This document shows positions 51,443 to 61,299 of a DNA stretch of 64,000 nucleotides, in pieces. Numbering within the stretch: the stretch's first letter is position 1; each line of letters opens with the position of its first letter. Below the pieces are notes generated by a model. It made no database searches. It had not been told where the DNA came from and saw only the letters and a program-made list of their open reading frames with translations. The translations under genes were made by a program, and so were the position numbers. The DNA is from JBMOKU01 sp049324315 (GTDB taxonomy: Bacteria > Bacillota > Clostridia > Peptostreptococcales > Thermotaleaceae), in contig JBMOKU010000033.1 of NCBI GenBank assembly GCA_049324315.1, positions 62,001-126,000 of the forward strand, written 5' to 3'.

Positions 51443-52336
51443 TTACTGAACGAGATTCAAATCAAGCATATCTTCAATATATTTCTTTTGTGCTGCATCC
51501 AACTCAAAAAATGGTCTTCTTGGTATACCCGCATCAATCCCCTGCAGTGTGAGGATATATTTGATTGCAGGTATCAGTCCTACGCGGCATAGTGCCTCCA
51601 TAATATTGTTTGCCTTCGTCTGGAGTGCCCTGGCCTCCTCATGCTTCAAGGCCTCAAAGGCTTCCTGTATCTTTCTATAGTGTGGATACATGAAGTTGAA
51701 TGTGCTGCCTATGGCACCATCTGCCCCAATAGCTAGACCTGCCACAAGCACCTCATCAAAACCATTATACATGATGAGTTCCTTTTTAAGATTTTTTATC
51801 CGCTCCAGCTGGTACACGTTAAGGTTGGTATGCTTTACGCCCACTATGGCCTTACTCTTGAACAGTTCTCTACTATCATCATTCTGAAGATCAAACTCAA
51901 CACCGGTATTGCCCGGGAAGTTATAGAGTATAATGGGCAAACCAACATGTTCATAAATGTCATAATAATAGTGGGCAATAGCCTTTGGGGAGAATTTATA
52001 ATAATACGGTGCAGTAGCAGAAACTACCTTGTATCCCAGTTCCTTTGCCTTCAATCCATACATGATTGCTTCATCTGTGCTGATGGCACCAACATGGGCA
52101 ATCAAATTTGTTGAATCTTTATATTCTGCTGCAATTTCAAAGATATGCATTCTCTCTTCCGGTGATAAAAGAAAACATTCTGCTGAACTACCTCCTATAA
52201 AAAAGCCCGCCACACCCTCTTGCATATTTCTTTCCATTAATTCACGCAAAACATGATCGTTAATCTTGTTTTGTTTGTCAAAGGGCGTCACTGATGCAGC
52301 GAAAATCCCTTTCATCTTTACAGATAGATCACCCAT
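51443..52336 (-). CDS. DHDPS/NAL-family lyase (keto-acid aldolase)
   Basis: 297 residues from the ATG of MGDLSVKMKG, after GGAGATGCTTGT. Class I aldolase fold of the DapA/NanA family: Schiff-base Lys168 in AIVGVKHTN, Tyr138 in LPIILYNFPGNTG and the loop GGSSAEC. It follows kduD, so cleaving 2-keto-3-deoxygluconate to pyruvate and glyceraldehyde is a plausible role, instead of KdgK and KdgA, which are absent here. True dihydrodipicolinate synthase is unlikely from context. Confidence 0.8.
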   Translation of the reverse strand: MGDLSVKMKGIFAASVTPFDKQNKINDHVLRELMERNMQEGVAGFFIGGSSAECFLLSPEERMHIFEIAAEYKDSTNLIAHVGAISTDEAIMYGLKAKELGYKVVSATAPYYYKFSPKAIAHYYYDIYEHVGLPIILYNFPGNTGVEFDLQNDDSRELFKSKAIVGVKHTNLNVYQLERIKNLKKELIMYNGFDEVLVAGLAIGADGAIGSTFNFMYPHYRKIQEAFEALKHEEARALQTKANNIMEALCRVGLIPAIKYILTLQGIDAGIPRRPFFELDAAQKKYIEDMLDLNLVQ

Positions 52337-52358
52337 ACAAGCATCTCCTATCCTGATT

Positions 52359-53120
52359 TTATCTTGCCAGCCAGCCGCCGTCCACTGCAATGGTGTAACC
52401 ACTTACATAGTCAGCCGCAGAGGATGCAAGGAATACAACCGGACCCTTAAGGTCATCCGGTGATCCCCATCTTCCAGCAGGGATTCTACCAAGAATTTCA
52501 GCATTTCTAGACGCGTCGGCTCTTAAAGCTGAAGTATTATCGGTTGCCATGTATCCTGGCGCAATAGCATTAACATTGATATTGTATTTTGCCCATTCGT
52601 TGGCCATAAGTCTTGTAATACCCATCACTCCAGACTTTGAGGCTGTATAGGATGGCACCCTTATACCCCCCTGAAAAGAAAGCATGGATGCAATATTAAT
52701 AATCTTGCCTCCGGTATTCTGCTCAATAAACTTTTTAGCAGCTGCCTGACTTAGGAAGAATACCATTTTCGCATTGATATCCATTACATCGTCCCAGTCT
52801 TTTTCTGAAAAATTAATGGCATCCTCACGTCTGATGATCCCTGCATTATTTACCAGGATATCGATCTTTCCAAAACTGCTGATGGCCGCGTCTATAACCT
52901 TCGGGATAGCACCCATTTCCATTAGATTTGCCTGAACCACCACAAATCTTCTTCCCATCTTTTCTACAAGAGCCTTCGTTTCTTCTAAGTCACTGGAACC
53001 CACGCCAACAATATCTGCTCCAGCCTCTGCCAGCCCCAATGCCATTCCTTGCCCCAAGCCCGTTCTGCAGCCGGTTACGATGGCAACCTTTCCATCTAAT
53101 TTGAAATTATTTAAAGTCAT
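52359..53120 (-). CDS. kduD: KduD 2-dehydro-3-deoxy-D-gluconate 5-dehydrogenase
   Basis: 253 residues from ATG of MTLNNFKLDGK, after AGGAGAATGAAT. Short-chain dehydrogenase: TGCRTGLGQGMALGL cofactor loop, NNAGI, the Ser in ASMLSF and YTASK catalytic motif. The stretch NFKLDGKVAIVTGCRTGLGQG is typical of KduD. It reduces 2,5-diketo-3-deoxygluconate to 2-keto-3-deoxygluconate. A hairpin lies in the gap before it. Confidence 0.9.
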   Translation of the reverse strand: MTLNNFKLDGKVAIVTGCRTGLGQGMALGLAEAGADIVGVGSSDLEETKALVEKMGRRFVVVQANLMEMGAIPKVIDAAISSFGKIDILVNNAGIIRREDAINFSEKDWDDVMDINAKMVFFLSQAAAKKFIEQNTGGKIINIASMLSFQGGIRVPSYTASKSGVMGITRLMANEWAKYNINVNAIAPGYMATDNTSALRADASRNAEILGRIPAGRWGSPDDLKGPVVFLASSAADYVSGYTIAVDGGWLAR

Positions 53121-53156
53121 ATTCATTCTCCTAACTTCGTTATATTTTAAAAGTAC

Positions 53157-53200
53157 AGCCACGATAATTGGAAGCAGAAGTGCTCCCTATCATCGTGGCT
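53157..53200 (-). terminator. Intraoperon stem-loop between dctM and kduD
   Basis: AGCCACGAT pairs with ATCGTGGCT, and an inner GGGAGCA/TGCTTCC stem extends it. No strong U run on the minus strand, so attenuation or RNA processing is more likely than full stop. Confidence 0.55.
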
Positions 53201-53220
53201 AAAAAATTTCCCCTGCACCC

Positions 53221-54525
53221 CTACAGCAGCTTAAGCCATGCTGGTATCGTCAGTGAAATAGACGGTACATATGTTACAATCAGCAATACCACTGCCGTTA
53301 CGATAAAGTACGGCATGAGCTGCTTGATAACATCCTCAATTTTTAAGTTTGCGATTCGGCAGCCTGTAAAAAGTATAGGCCCGACGGGAGGTGTGATCGT
53401 ACCTATACAGAGGTTGAAAACAAGCATGATTCCGAAATGCACCGGATGCATACCAAAGCTTGTTACGATCGGGAGAAATATAGGTGTAAAAATCAGTACC
53501 GCAGGGGTTGGATCCATAAATGTACCCACGACCAAAAGTACGATATTCATAATCAAAAGTATGATAATCGGACTATCCGTCAGTCCAAGCAGGGTATTTG
53601 CAATAAGGGTCGGTATCTTTGTAAAGGCCATGACCCAAGACATAATCGATGATACCCCTATCATAAAGATAACGATGGCTGTCATCTTCGCTGCATCAAG
53701 GAATATCTTTGGAAGATCCTTCAACTTTATACTCCTATAGATAAAGGATAGCGCCAGTGAGTAGACAACAGAGATAGCTGATCCCTCCGTTGCTGTGAAC
53801 ACCCCTCCAAGAATACCTCCAATAACGATGACAATGAGTAGAAGACTTGGGATAGCATCAATAAATACACTAAGTCCTTCGCGGAAGGTAAGTCTTTCTG
53901 CACTCTGGTAGCCAAGTCTCTTAGCAAAAATACCTGCAATCGCCATAACACCAAGCCCCCACAGTATACCTGGAATATATCCTGCCATGAATAGAGCAGC
54001 AATGGATACCCCTCCGGCAACGGTAGAATATACAATTAACGTATTACTTGGTGGAATCAGCATCCCTGTAGGTGCAGAGGCTATATTGACTGCTGCACTA
54101 TAGGCTTTGCTGTATCCTTCCTTTTCCTGTAGGGGACCCATAGTTCCACCCACTGCTGCTGCAGCTGCAACACCGGAGCCGCTTATGGCTCCGAAAAGCA
54201 TATTGGCAACAACGTTTGATTGCGCCAGTGATCCCGGCAATCTTCCACTCATAACCTTTGCACAGTTTACCAATCTTCTGGCTATACCACCGTTGTTCAT
54301 GATAATTCCTGCCAGTATAAAGAACGGAATGGCAAGGAGGGAAAATGAGTTCGTTCCTGTAAACACTCTCTGGGATGCTGTTATCATCGCATTGTTAAGC
54401 GGCAGGATAGACATCATTGCCATCGTTGAGCCAAGGCCTATACTAACACTTATAGGAACACCAATCATCAGAAGAATTGGCACCGCAAGCAGCATGATAA
54501 GACCCGATTGTGTAGCTAATTCCAT
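53221..54525 (-). CDS. dctM: TRAP transporter large permease DctM
   Basis: 434 residues, about 12 membrane helices. Family traits: GVPISVSIGLGS, PFFILAGIIMNNGGIARRLV, AISGSGVAAAAAVGGTMGP and PPVGPILFTGCRIANL. With DctQ and DctP it imports an organic acid using the sodium gradient. Context implies a uronate or unsaturated oligouronide product. Confidence 0.95.
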   Translation of the reverse strand: MELATQSGLIMLLAVPILLMIGVPISVSIGLGSTMAMMSILPLNNAMITASQRVFTGTNSFSLLAIPFFILAGIIMNNGGIARRLVNCAKVMSGRLPGSLAQSNVVANMLFGAISGSGVAAAAAVGGTMGPLQEKEGYSKAYSAAVNIASAPTGMLIPPSNTLIVYSTVAGGVSIAALFMAGYIPGILWGLGVMAIAGIFAKRLGYQSAERLTFREGLSVFIDAIPSLLLIVIVIGGILGGVFTATEGSAISVVYSLALSFIYRSIKLKDLPKIFLDAAKMTAIVIFMIGVSSIMSWVMAFTKIPTLIANTLLGLTDSPIIILLIMNIVLLVVGTFMDPTPAVLIFTPIFLPIVTSFGMHPVHFGIMLVFNLCIGTITPPVGPILFTGCRIANLKIEDVIKQLMPYFIVTAVVLLIVTYVPSISLTIPAWLKLL

Positions 54526-54550
54526 TTAATCAACTCCCAACTGCATTGAG

Positions 54551-55045
54551 TTATTCTGCCTTTGGGGCTTCTTTTTTAGAGAAGCCCTTGGCAATATCGA
54601 TAATGTTGCATACGCTGTAGAATGTTGTAAGGGCACCGCATACAGGCAGCATTCCATAGATGACGCCGATGGTTACCGGCAGTACAGAGTCCTGTTGAGT
54701 CATTGTAAGAAGCGTATTTTTATAGCCGCCAAACACAAGTATTCCAAAGGCAAATGCCATTACGATAAGCTCAATTACAATGTCAATCATAAGGCCTGCA
54801 CGTCCTGTAAATTTTTCTTTGATAAATACAATAGACATATGCTCTCTCTTACCAAATACATAGGCTGCGGCCAATAGTACAAGCCACACAAACATATATT
54901 TGGACAACTGCTCGGTAATTGCACTTGGTTCTTTGAAGAAATATCTTGTAATAACCTGCCATGTTACAAGAGCTGTCATGATGCCGACAAAGGCAATACA
55001 AATGAGTTCAATCACCTTGTCTACAAATTTTCTTAATGTATGCAT
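54551..55045 (-). CDS. dctQ: TRAP transporter small permease DctQ
   Basis: 164 residues from ATG of MHTLRKFVDKV, after GGAGTGAATAGA. Four membrane helices (about 14-32, 48-66, 85-108, 127-148) and the family signature TRYFFKEPSAITEQLSKYMFVWLVLLAAA (in part). It bridges DctP and DctM. Confidence 0.93.
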   Translation of the reverse strand: MHTLRKFVDKVIELICIAFVGIMTALVTWQVITRYFFKEPSAITEQLSKYMFVWLVLLAAAYVFGKREHMSIVFIKEKFTGRAGLMIDIVIELIVMAFAFGILVFGGYKNTLLTMTQQDSVLPVTIGVIYGMLPVCGALTTFYSVCNIIDIAKGFSKKEAPKAE

Positions 55046-55084
55046 TCTATTCACTCCACATCATACTGCATAAAATCAGCAGGA

Positions 55085-56110
55085 TTATTTTGCAGCCTTT
55101 GCTCTTATAGCGTCATAAAGCTTCTTGAATTCAGGATCCTGAGTCAGTTCTTCATGAAGAGGCTTTACGTTTTCCTGGAATGGTTTGATATCAGGATATA
55201 CAAACTGTGCACCGTTTTCTTCTGCAGTCTTCTTCGCAACTTCTGCATCAACATCCCATAGTTCCAGTTCTGCTGTTGTGGCATTCTTAATTTCTTCATT
55301 GAAGATAGCTTTGTGTTCTTCTGTCATACCTTCATAAAGGTCTTTATTGATAATTAGTAAATCCGGAATCATAAGATGCTGTGTATATGAGTAATATTTT
55401 GCAACTTCATAGTGCTTCATATTCGCATAGATAAGCTCGTTATTTTCTCCGCCATCAATAACACCTGATTGCGTAGCAGTGTAAACTTCGCCCTGTCCCA
55501 TAGGCGTACCTACGCCACCCATGTATTTCATCATCTTGACGTTTGTATCACTTTCCATTATTCTTATTTTAAGACCCTTTAAGTCAGCTGGCGTATTGAT
55601 TGGCTTATTTGTGTATACGTTTCTTACACCTGCGTGGAAAGCAGTAAGAACCACAAACCCTTGATCTGCTACTGATTTAAAGAGGTCTCCCACAATGGCA
55701 TCATCTGTAAATACTGCATTTTGATGCTCTTTACTATCATAGATGTACGGAAGTCCTAGTATTGAAAATTTCTTGTTGAAGTTTTCTACCAAGCTGTTTG
55801 CTACGATGGACATTCCGATTGCACCTGTCTGAACCAATTCTACGGTTTCACGCTGAGGTCCAAGAAGTTCATTTGGGAAGATTTCAATTTTGTAAGCACC
55901 GTTGGTTCTTTCGAAAACCTTTTCCGCGAACTGCTGCATCGCTTTGTATTGTGGATGGGTTTCCGGTTGATTAAATGCTACCTTAATAAGCGTTGGCTCA
56001 ACAGCCGTTGATGGTTCTGCCGTGTCTGATGGCGCAGCTGGTTTTCCAGCGCATGCGCTAAGTAATAACATGGACATGGCTAGCAGTACTGCTAAAATTC
56101 TTTTTTTCAT
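55085..56110 (-). CDS. dctP: TRAP substrate-binding lipoprotein DctP
   Basis: 341 residues from ATG of MKKRILAVLL. The lipobox LLSAC gives lipid-anchored Cys20. The periplasmic-type DctP fold includes FPNELLGPQRETVELVQTGAIGMS and the conserved Arg in LKGLKIRIMESD that holds the substrate carboxylate. Typical DctP length (about 330-345). Confidence 0.95.
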   Translation of the reverse strand: MKKRILAVLLAMSMLLLSACAGKPAAPSDTAEPSTAVEPTLIKVAFNQPETHPQYKAMQQFAEKVFERTNGAYKIEIFPNELLGPQRETVELVQTGAIGMSIVANSLVENFNKKFSILGLPYIYDSKEHQNAVFTDDAIVGDLFKSVADQGFVVLTAFHAGVRNVYTNKPINTPADLKGLKIRIMESDTNVKMMKYMGGVGTPMGQGEVYTATQSGVIDGGENNELIYANMKHYEVAKYYSYTQHLMIPDLLIINKDLYEGMTEEHKAIFNEEIKNATTAELELWDVDAEVAKKTAEENGAQFVYPDIKPFQENVKPLHEELTQDPEFKKLYDAIRAKAAK

Positions 56111-56150
56111 GTTTTCGCCCCCTATATTTTTTGGTTTTTTTAATGAATGC

Positions 56151-56993
56151 TTATCGCAAATCACTAACCTTGATGTGGTCCATATCAGTAAAGGTTCTGT
56201 TTTCCCCCGCCATAGACCATATAAATGCATAATTGCTGGTTCCACAGCCGCTATGGATGGACCAGCTTGGTGATATCACCGCTTGTTCATTCTGCATAAC
56301 GATGGTTCGGGTTTGCTGCGGTTCTCCCATGAAATGGAAAACGACATTATCCTCTGGGAGATCAAAATACATGTATACTTCCATTCTTCGCTCATGGGTA
56401 TGGCATGGCATTGTATTCCATACACATCCCGTATCAAGGACAGTACATCCCATAGATAATTGGCAGGTTTCAAGGACAGCCGGGTGAATAAACTGATAGA
56501 TTACACGCTTGTTTGATGTTTCAAAACTTCCCAGTTCTACCTTATTCGCTATATCTAGGGTTACCAGCTTCGTTTCAAATTTTGTATGGGCAGGCGTAGA
56601 GCACATATAAAACTTTGCTGGATTAGCAGGATCGTCACTTGCAAAGCTTATATTCCTACATTCCTTTCCTACATATAGTCCATTTAGTCTTTCCATTTTG
56701 TACGCTTTTTCATCCACCATCACACTACCTGAACCGCCAATATTGATGATCCCAAGTTCACGACGCTCAAGGAAATACTCAACGCCAAGATTCTTCTGGC
56801 AGTCAATATTTTTCTCAAGGTTTATGATATCGTTTACCGGCATTGCGCCCATTGTAATGATTCTGTCAATATGGGAGTATGTTGCTAATATATCGTTGGG
56901 TTCAAAGAGCTTCTCAATCAGAAACTCTTCTCTTAGTCTCTCTGTATCATATGTTTTTGCGTCGAGTTGGTTTGCACCATATCTTATATCCAT
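56151..56993 (-). CDS. kduI: KduI 5-dehydro-4-deoxy-D-glucuronate isomerase
   Basis: 280 residues, the usual KduI length (278-280). The cupin metal site is in MPCHTHERRMEVYMYFDLP (His, His, Glu) with a further His near the C-terminus. MDIRYGANQLDAKTYDTERLREEFLIE is a family-typical start. It isomerises 4-deoxy-5-keto-uronate from pectin or other uronans; KduD then acts on the product. Confidence 0.96.
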   Translation of the reverse strand: MDIRYGANQLDAKTYDTERLREEFLIEKLFEPNDILATYSHIDRIITMGAMPVNDIINLEKNIDCQKNLGVEYFLERRELGIINIGGSGSVMVDEKAYKMERLNGLYVGKECRNISFASDDPANPAKFYMCSTPAHTKFETKLVTLDIANKVELGSFETSNKRVIYQFIHPAVLETCQLSMGCTVLDTGCVWNTMPCHTHERRMEVYMYFDLPEDNVVFHFMGEPQQTRTIVMQNEQAVISPSWSIHSGCGTSNYAFIWSMAGENRTFTDMDHIKVSDLR

Positions 56994-57043
56994 ATTTCCC
57001 TCCTATTGATAAAGCCATATTTTTGAAGCAACTTCTCAAGTGA

Positions 57044-57727
57044 TTATTTGATAAAATAGTCCTTCAGCTCATGGTTTATTCTTTCCCCAAGTCTATTTAT
57101 GTTTCCATGAAGATGACGATCCATCATCTCGTCTATCTTATCCTTATCTCCGCTCTTAATAATGTCAAACAACTCACAGTGTTCTTCATATAATCTGTCA
57201 AAGCGGCCTACGGCGACGATATCCAACATCCTGAATCTTGTGTAATAAACCTGGAATTCCTGTATGACCTGCCAGAGCCTTGTCTTTCCTGCATAATCAA
57301 ACAAGATACCATGGAACTGGCTGTCTGCACTATAGAATTCACTGGGTTCAATATTGGGCTTTTTAATAATCTCTTCTTGCTTTTTCAGATTCTCTGCCAA
57401 TTTATTTATTACTTCTTCAGGAATATTACCGATGATTCCCTTTAATACTGTACTTTCAAGGACCATACGCATATAAATAATTTCTTTAATGAGTTCCATA
57501 TCCAGCAGTGTAACATAAGTACCCTTCTGGGGAACAATTTCAATAAATTTTTCACTGCTGAGCCTTAAAAAGGCAGTCTTTACTGGAGTTCTGGAAACAT
57601 TATATTTTTTTGAAATCTCATTTTCACTGATGAGCTGACCTGGCGCAAGTCTTAGATTTAGAATATCTTCTTTTAAAGCAAGGTAAATCTCATCACTGTT
57701 CATACTTTTAAAAGGGGAATTTGTCAT
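57044..57727 (-). CDS. GntR-family regulator (FadR subgroup)
   Basis: 227 residues. N-terminal winged helix: DLRLAPGQLISENEISKKYNVSRTPVKTAFLRL. C-terminal all-helical FadR/FCD domain with conserved metal-site residues Asp and His (DSQFHGILFD, MDRHLHGN). It lies first in the uronate operon and most likely represses it until a uronate intermediate binds. Confidence 0.93.
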   Translation of the reverse strand: MTNSPFKSMNSDEIYLALKEDILNLRLAPGQLISENEISKKYNVSRTPVKTAFLRLSSEKFIEIVPQKGTYVTLLDMELIKEIIYMRMVLESTVLKGIIGNIPEEVINKLAENLKKQEEIIKKPNIEPSEFYSADSQFHGILFDYAGKTRLWQVIQEFQVYYTRFRMLDIVAVGRFDRLYEEHCELFDIIKSGDKDKIDEMMDRHLHGNINRLGERINHELKDYFIK

Positions 57728-57844
57728 TTGAACACCTACTTATCAAATTTGTCACGGAAGTTAACTTCTAATGATGAAAGTTTGAATTACTCATCCAATC
57801 TTTCTTCTTCACTATCTCGTTTAACTTTCTTGAGTTCTTGAATG

Positions 57845-57856
57845 CTTGCATGCAAG
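57845..57856. promoter_or_regulatory. Candidate operator palindrome upstream of the GntR gene
   Basis: CTTGCATGCAAG, a perfect 12-base palindrome, 118 bases before the GntR start. Size and position suit a GntR-dimer operator; no second copy was found. Confidence 0.35.
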
Positions 57857-57932
57857 TTAAGATATTTTTAGTTTAACACAACATAATTATTCTGTAAAGA
57901 TACTATGGCAAAAAGCTTCATGTATACATTCA

Positions 57933-57972
57933 GGCAACACATGGGGACAGGGCCCCAGTCCCCAATGCCTCT
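57933..57972. repeat. Partial copy of the 77-base hairpin repeat
   Basis: GGCAACACATGGGGACAGGG through ATGCCTCT; the inner GTCCGGT/ACCGGAC stem is missing. Confidence 0.8.
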
Positions 57973-58002
57973 CCTAATTCAATTTAATTAATGGCCATTG
58001 TT

Positions 58003-58830
58003 CTAAGTGATCAACTTTAATGGATCGTAGTTTCCTAAAGGTCCCTTCCAGCGAAACTTTCCAATTGTCCTTTTCCCTATCTGAATCGCCTCTTTAGGAC
58101 ATTGATGGATACACCTCATACAAAGATAGCAGTTGCTGCCGAAGCATACTTCTTCTTTTACTTGAATATTATTGGCTGGGCATATTTTCTCACATTTTCC
58201 ACATTTAATACAGTTTTCATCAGCCCAAAACTTTCTTTTTAGTTTTTCTTCAAAGACAGGATAGATTCGATTGAGAAGCCCACCAAAGAGAGAAATAAAA
58301 GGATTCGTGCTTAGCCCTACGCCATATTCCTTGACGCCATGCTCTTCCAGTACTTTTGCTGCTTCCTTCATCTGCTCAATCATTGCATCGACTTCAATGA
58401 GCTTGGAAAAATCTCTATTGATTGCTTTTTGCGCTGATGAGGAATTTTTTTCCATGAACGCCAGCCCATCGGAACCGGGCATACTTATATCAGCATAAGC
58501 AATCGGGATATATCCCCTGCTTTCAAATATTTGCAGCCCATGTCTCAGCGCATCTCCCGTGAAGAAAGCTTTGGTACAAAATATGGAGACTGCTTTCGCT
58601 GTAGTGACTGGTATATCCTCCAGATATTTTTGAATAAAGATTGGCACATCACAGGCATAAACAGGAAAACCAAAAACAAGCATATCATACTGTACTATAT
58701 TTTCCTTTTTAAACATTTCCAACGGTGAAACTGTTAATTCATGCCCCTCAGATGTTAGATTTTCTTTTATATATTGGGCTACATAGGCTGTGTTTCCGGT
58801 GCCGCTGAAATATAGTATGAGTATCTTCAT
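58003..58830 (-). CDS. Flavodoxin-ferredoxin fusion (EFR1 family)
   Basis: 275 residues from ATG of MKILILYFSGTGNTAYV, after GGAGGAG. Residues 1-150 are a flavodoxin-like FMN domain (SGTGNT phosphate loop). C-terminal residues about 205-260 carry two 4Fe-4S motifs, CIKCGKCEKICPANN and CYLCMRCIHQCP. An electron-transfer protein of anaerobes; partner not known. It is alone, 94 bases after the response regulator. Confidence 0.9.
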   Translation of the reverse strand: MKILILYFSGTGNTAYVAQYIKENLTSEGHELTVSPLEMFKKENIVQYDMLVFGFPVYACDVPIFIQKYLEDIPVTTAKAVSIFCTKAFFTGDALRHGLQIFESRGYIPIAYADISMPGSDGLAFMEKNSSSAQKAINRDFSKLIEVDAMIEQMKEAAKVLEEHGVKEYGVGLSTNPFISLFGGLLNRIYPVFEEKLKRKFWADENCIKCGKCEKICPANNIQVKEEVCFGSNCYLCMRCIHQCPKEAIQIGKRTIGKFRWKGPLGNYDPLKLIT

Positions 58831-58924
58831 AAAGCATTCTCCTCCTTCTCCTATTGGCATTGATCATTTAACCGCACTCTATTGGCTTTCTTGTATAGTT
58901 TTTCGAGCGATCCATTTCATACCA

Positions 58925-59617
58925 TTAGGATGATCTGAATCGATACCCTACTCCCCATAAGGTTTCTATATAATGGGGCTTTGCAGAGTCTAGCTCGATT
59001 TTTTCTCTGATTTTACGTATATGAACGGTTACCGTTGATATGTCTCCAACAGAATCGATTCCCCATATCCGTTCAAATATTTCTTCCTTACTAAAAACCC
59101 TATTTGGATTCTTAGCAAGCATCTGTAAAATATCAAATTCCTTTGAAGCCAAATTAATCTCTTTTCCGTTCACAAATACTCTCCTAGAATAGTTGTCCAT
59201 GATTAGGCCATTTATTTCGATGATTTCATCCTGTTTCTTATCTTTATTCGTCAGTCTGTCATATCTACTCAGATGGGCTTTAACCCGTGCAACCAACTCG
59301 TTAGGACTAAAGGGTTTCGTTATATAGTCATCAGCCCCCAATCCCAATCCTCTAATCTTGTCAATCCCCTCACCTTTTGCAGAAACCATCAGTATCGGTA
59401 TATCCTTTTTCTCCCTTAGCTCCTTACAGATCTGAAATCCGTCCATGCCAGGAAGCATCAGATCAAGAATGATGAGATCAAAATCTTCTTTTACTGCCTT
59501 TGCTATACCTGTGGCTCCAGAGTTTTCCACTTCAACATAAAAGCCGTTTATTTCAAGATAATCCCTCTCCAATTCGGCAATACTAACTTCATCCTCAATA
59601 ATCAGTATCCTTTTCAT
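58925..59617 (-). CDS. OmpR/PhoB-family response regulator
   Basis: 230 residues. Receiver domain with IEDEVSIAE, phospho-acceptor in LIILDLMLPG and TKPFSPNE. Winged helix with NLASKEFDILQMLAKNP and STVTVHIRKIREKI. It overlaps the kinase gene by four bases. Confidence 0.95.
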   Translation of the reverse strand: MKRILIIEDEVSIAELERDYLEINGFYVEVENSGATGIAKAVKEDFDLIILDLMLPGMDGFQICKELREKKDIPILMVSAKGEGIDKIRGLGLGADDYITKPFSPNELVARVKAHLSRYDRLTNKDKKQDEIIEINGLIMDNYSRRVFVNGKEINLASKEFDILQMLAKNPNRVFSKEEIFERIWGIDSVGDISTVTVHIRKIREKIELDSAKPHYIETLWGVGYRFRSS

Positions 59618-61083
59618 TCTGATTCACCGCCTTCAACCTTCCTAAGGGTAAAGAAAATACTTGTTCCTTTATTGATTTCGCTTTCCGCCCAGATACTTCC
59701 TCCATGCTTCTCAATAATCTGCTTGGATATGGCTAATCCTAAGCCACTGCCACCAATAGAAGTATTTCTCGACTTGTCTGCCCTATAAAATCGATCAAAT
59801 ATGAAGGGCAAGTCCTCCGCAGAAATTCCCTTCCCATTATCTTTTATCTCAACCAGTACCTGTTCGCTCTGTTCTTTTACATTCATATCAATGTTGAGAG
59901 GTGTCTCACCCATGTATTTTATAGCATTTTCGATAATATTCATGATCACTCTCTGTAAGTTCTGCACATCCGCTAAAACCATGGATGTCATATTTTCATG
60001 GTGTAATCGAATACTGCCGCCCTTTTTCTCCAGTTCAAATTCTAAGTCTTCCACGCAGAATTTCAAATAGTCAATGATATTCACTGGTTGGAAGTCAAAG
60101 GATATTTCTTTAAGGTCAAGCTTAGAAAATAAAAACAGTTCATTGATTAAGGTCTCCATATCACAAGCCTTCTTATAAATGGTATCCGTATATTTTTCCA
60201 TCTTTTCCGGAGAATCTGCGATACCATCCTTGATGCCTTCAATATATCCCTTGATAGACATGATCGGTGTCCGCAAGTCGTGGGATATATTTGAAATTAG
60301 CTTTCTCCTGTTTTCTTCATACTTTGTTTGCATATCCAATGAGTCTTTCAGCCTTACGCGCATCTCTTCAAAGGCCATACTCAATTCTCCGATCTCATCA
60401 TTCAGGTGGGGCTTTACTGCATAATCCATATTGCCGTTTTTGATTTCATTGGATGCTTTCTTGAGTTTTCTTATGGAATGACTGATGTCTCGATAGACTG
60501 AAGCAGTTAAAAGCAAGGTGGTAAAAATCAAGATCCCGATCACAAGTATAGATTGCACCAATATGTCCTTGAGAAAGTCTCTTCTTGCTAACTTCACGTT
60601 CAATATCAAAAACAGAGAATTCTTAGATTTATCAGTAGTATAAAAATCGTACTGGGAATATATATGGTATTTAATTTTAAATGGAGCAATTTTTTCATCA
60701 TGATACGCTTCCTGAAATGCAGGTAGTGTTAATGAAAGCTTTTCATCCATCAACACAGGGGATCGATAAATGATTTCATCATCTTTTCTCAAAACGATTC
60801 CCACATACAGCAGTTCTTCTAATTCTTTATCTAAGGATTGTATATATGAAATATCATTTAGCTGGTCCACATTACGCAGTGCTGTAATATTCATTTCTCG
60901 ATGAATATCATTGCTCTTTTCGTTCAATTTTTTAGAAAGATGTATCGGATTAATCAATTTCGATAAGCCACTTTTTTCGTCTATGGTATAATTGGCAGAT
61001 ATATAATTCAACGTAATAATGAGCATTGTAGGAATAATAATCATGCCGATATAGGAAAGTATCAACCGCGCTCTAATAGACAT
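59614..61083 (-). CDS. Membrane sensor histidine kinase
   Basis: 489 residues. Two membrane helices (about 7-27 and 180-200) flank an extracellular sensor of about 150 residues. HAMP (about 200-250), then ISNISHDLRTPIMSIKGYIEG with the phospho-acceptor His, N box NIIENAIKYMGE and G boxes KDNGKGIS and GSGLGLAISK. Located after the efflux genes, so it may sense and regulate efflux or envelope state. Confidence 0.94.
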   Translation of the reverse strand: MSIRARLILSYIGMIIIPTMLIITLNYISANYTIDEKSGLSKLINPIHLSKKLNEKSNDIHREMNITALRNVDQLNDISYIQSLDKELEELLYVGIVLRKDDEIIYRSPVLMDEKLSLTLPAFQEAYHDEKIAPFKIKYHIYSQYDFYTTDKSKNSLFLILNVKLARRDFLKDILVQSILVIGILIFTTLLLTASVYRDISHSIRKLKKASNEIKNGNMDYAVKPHLNDEIGELSMAFEEMRVRLKDSLDMQTKYEENRRKLISNISHDLRTPIMSIKGYIEGIKDGIADSPEKMEKYTDTIYKKACDMETLINELFLFSKLDLKEISFDFQPVNIIDYLKFCVEDLEFELEKKGGSIRLHHENMTSMVLADVQNLQRVIMNIIENAIKYMGETPLNIDMNVKEQSEQVLVEIKDNGKGISAEDLPFIFDRFYRADKSRNTSIGGSGLGLAISKQIIEKHGGSIWAESEINKGTSIFFTLRKVEGGESE

Positions 61084-61195
61084 AGAAAACCTCCTGGAAA
61101 TTTACGAAGATAGTATGCTTTCTTACTTATTCATTATATACCATCCGTAGAATGAATCAGCGAAAAATTTGTTTTGTTCTATTCATGTGATAAAT

Positions 61196-61240
61196 AACGG
61201 CACCTAGGTTGAGAAAAAAGTTAAAGACCCAGATGCCGTT
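61196..61240 (-). terminator. Probable terminator after the TolC-like gene
   Basis: AACGGCATCTGGG / CCTAGGTGCCGTT with G-U pairs and an AT-rich loop; no strong U tract. Confidence 0.5.
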
Positions 61241-61299
61241 TTCGTCATTCCTTCCCTATAAACATCAGAGGCATCAATCATTTGCCCTTTTTTATAACA

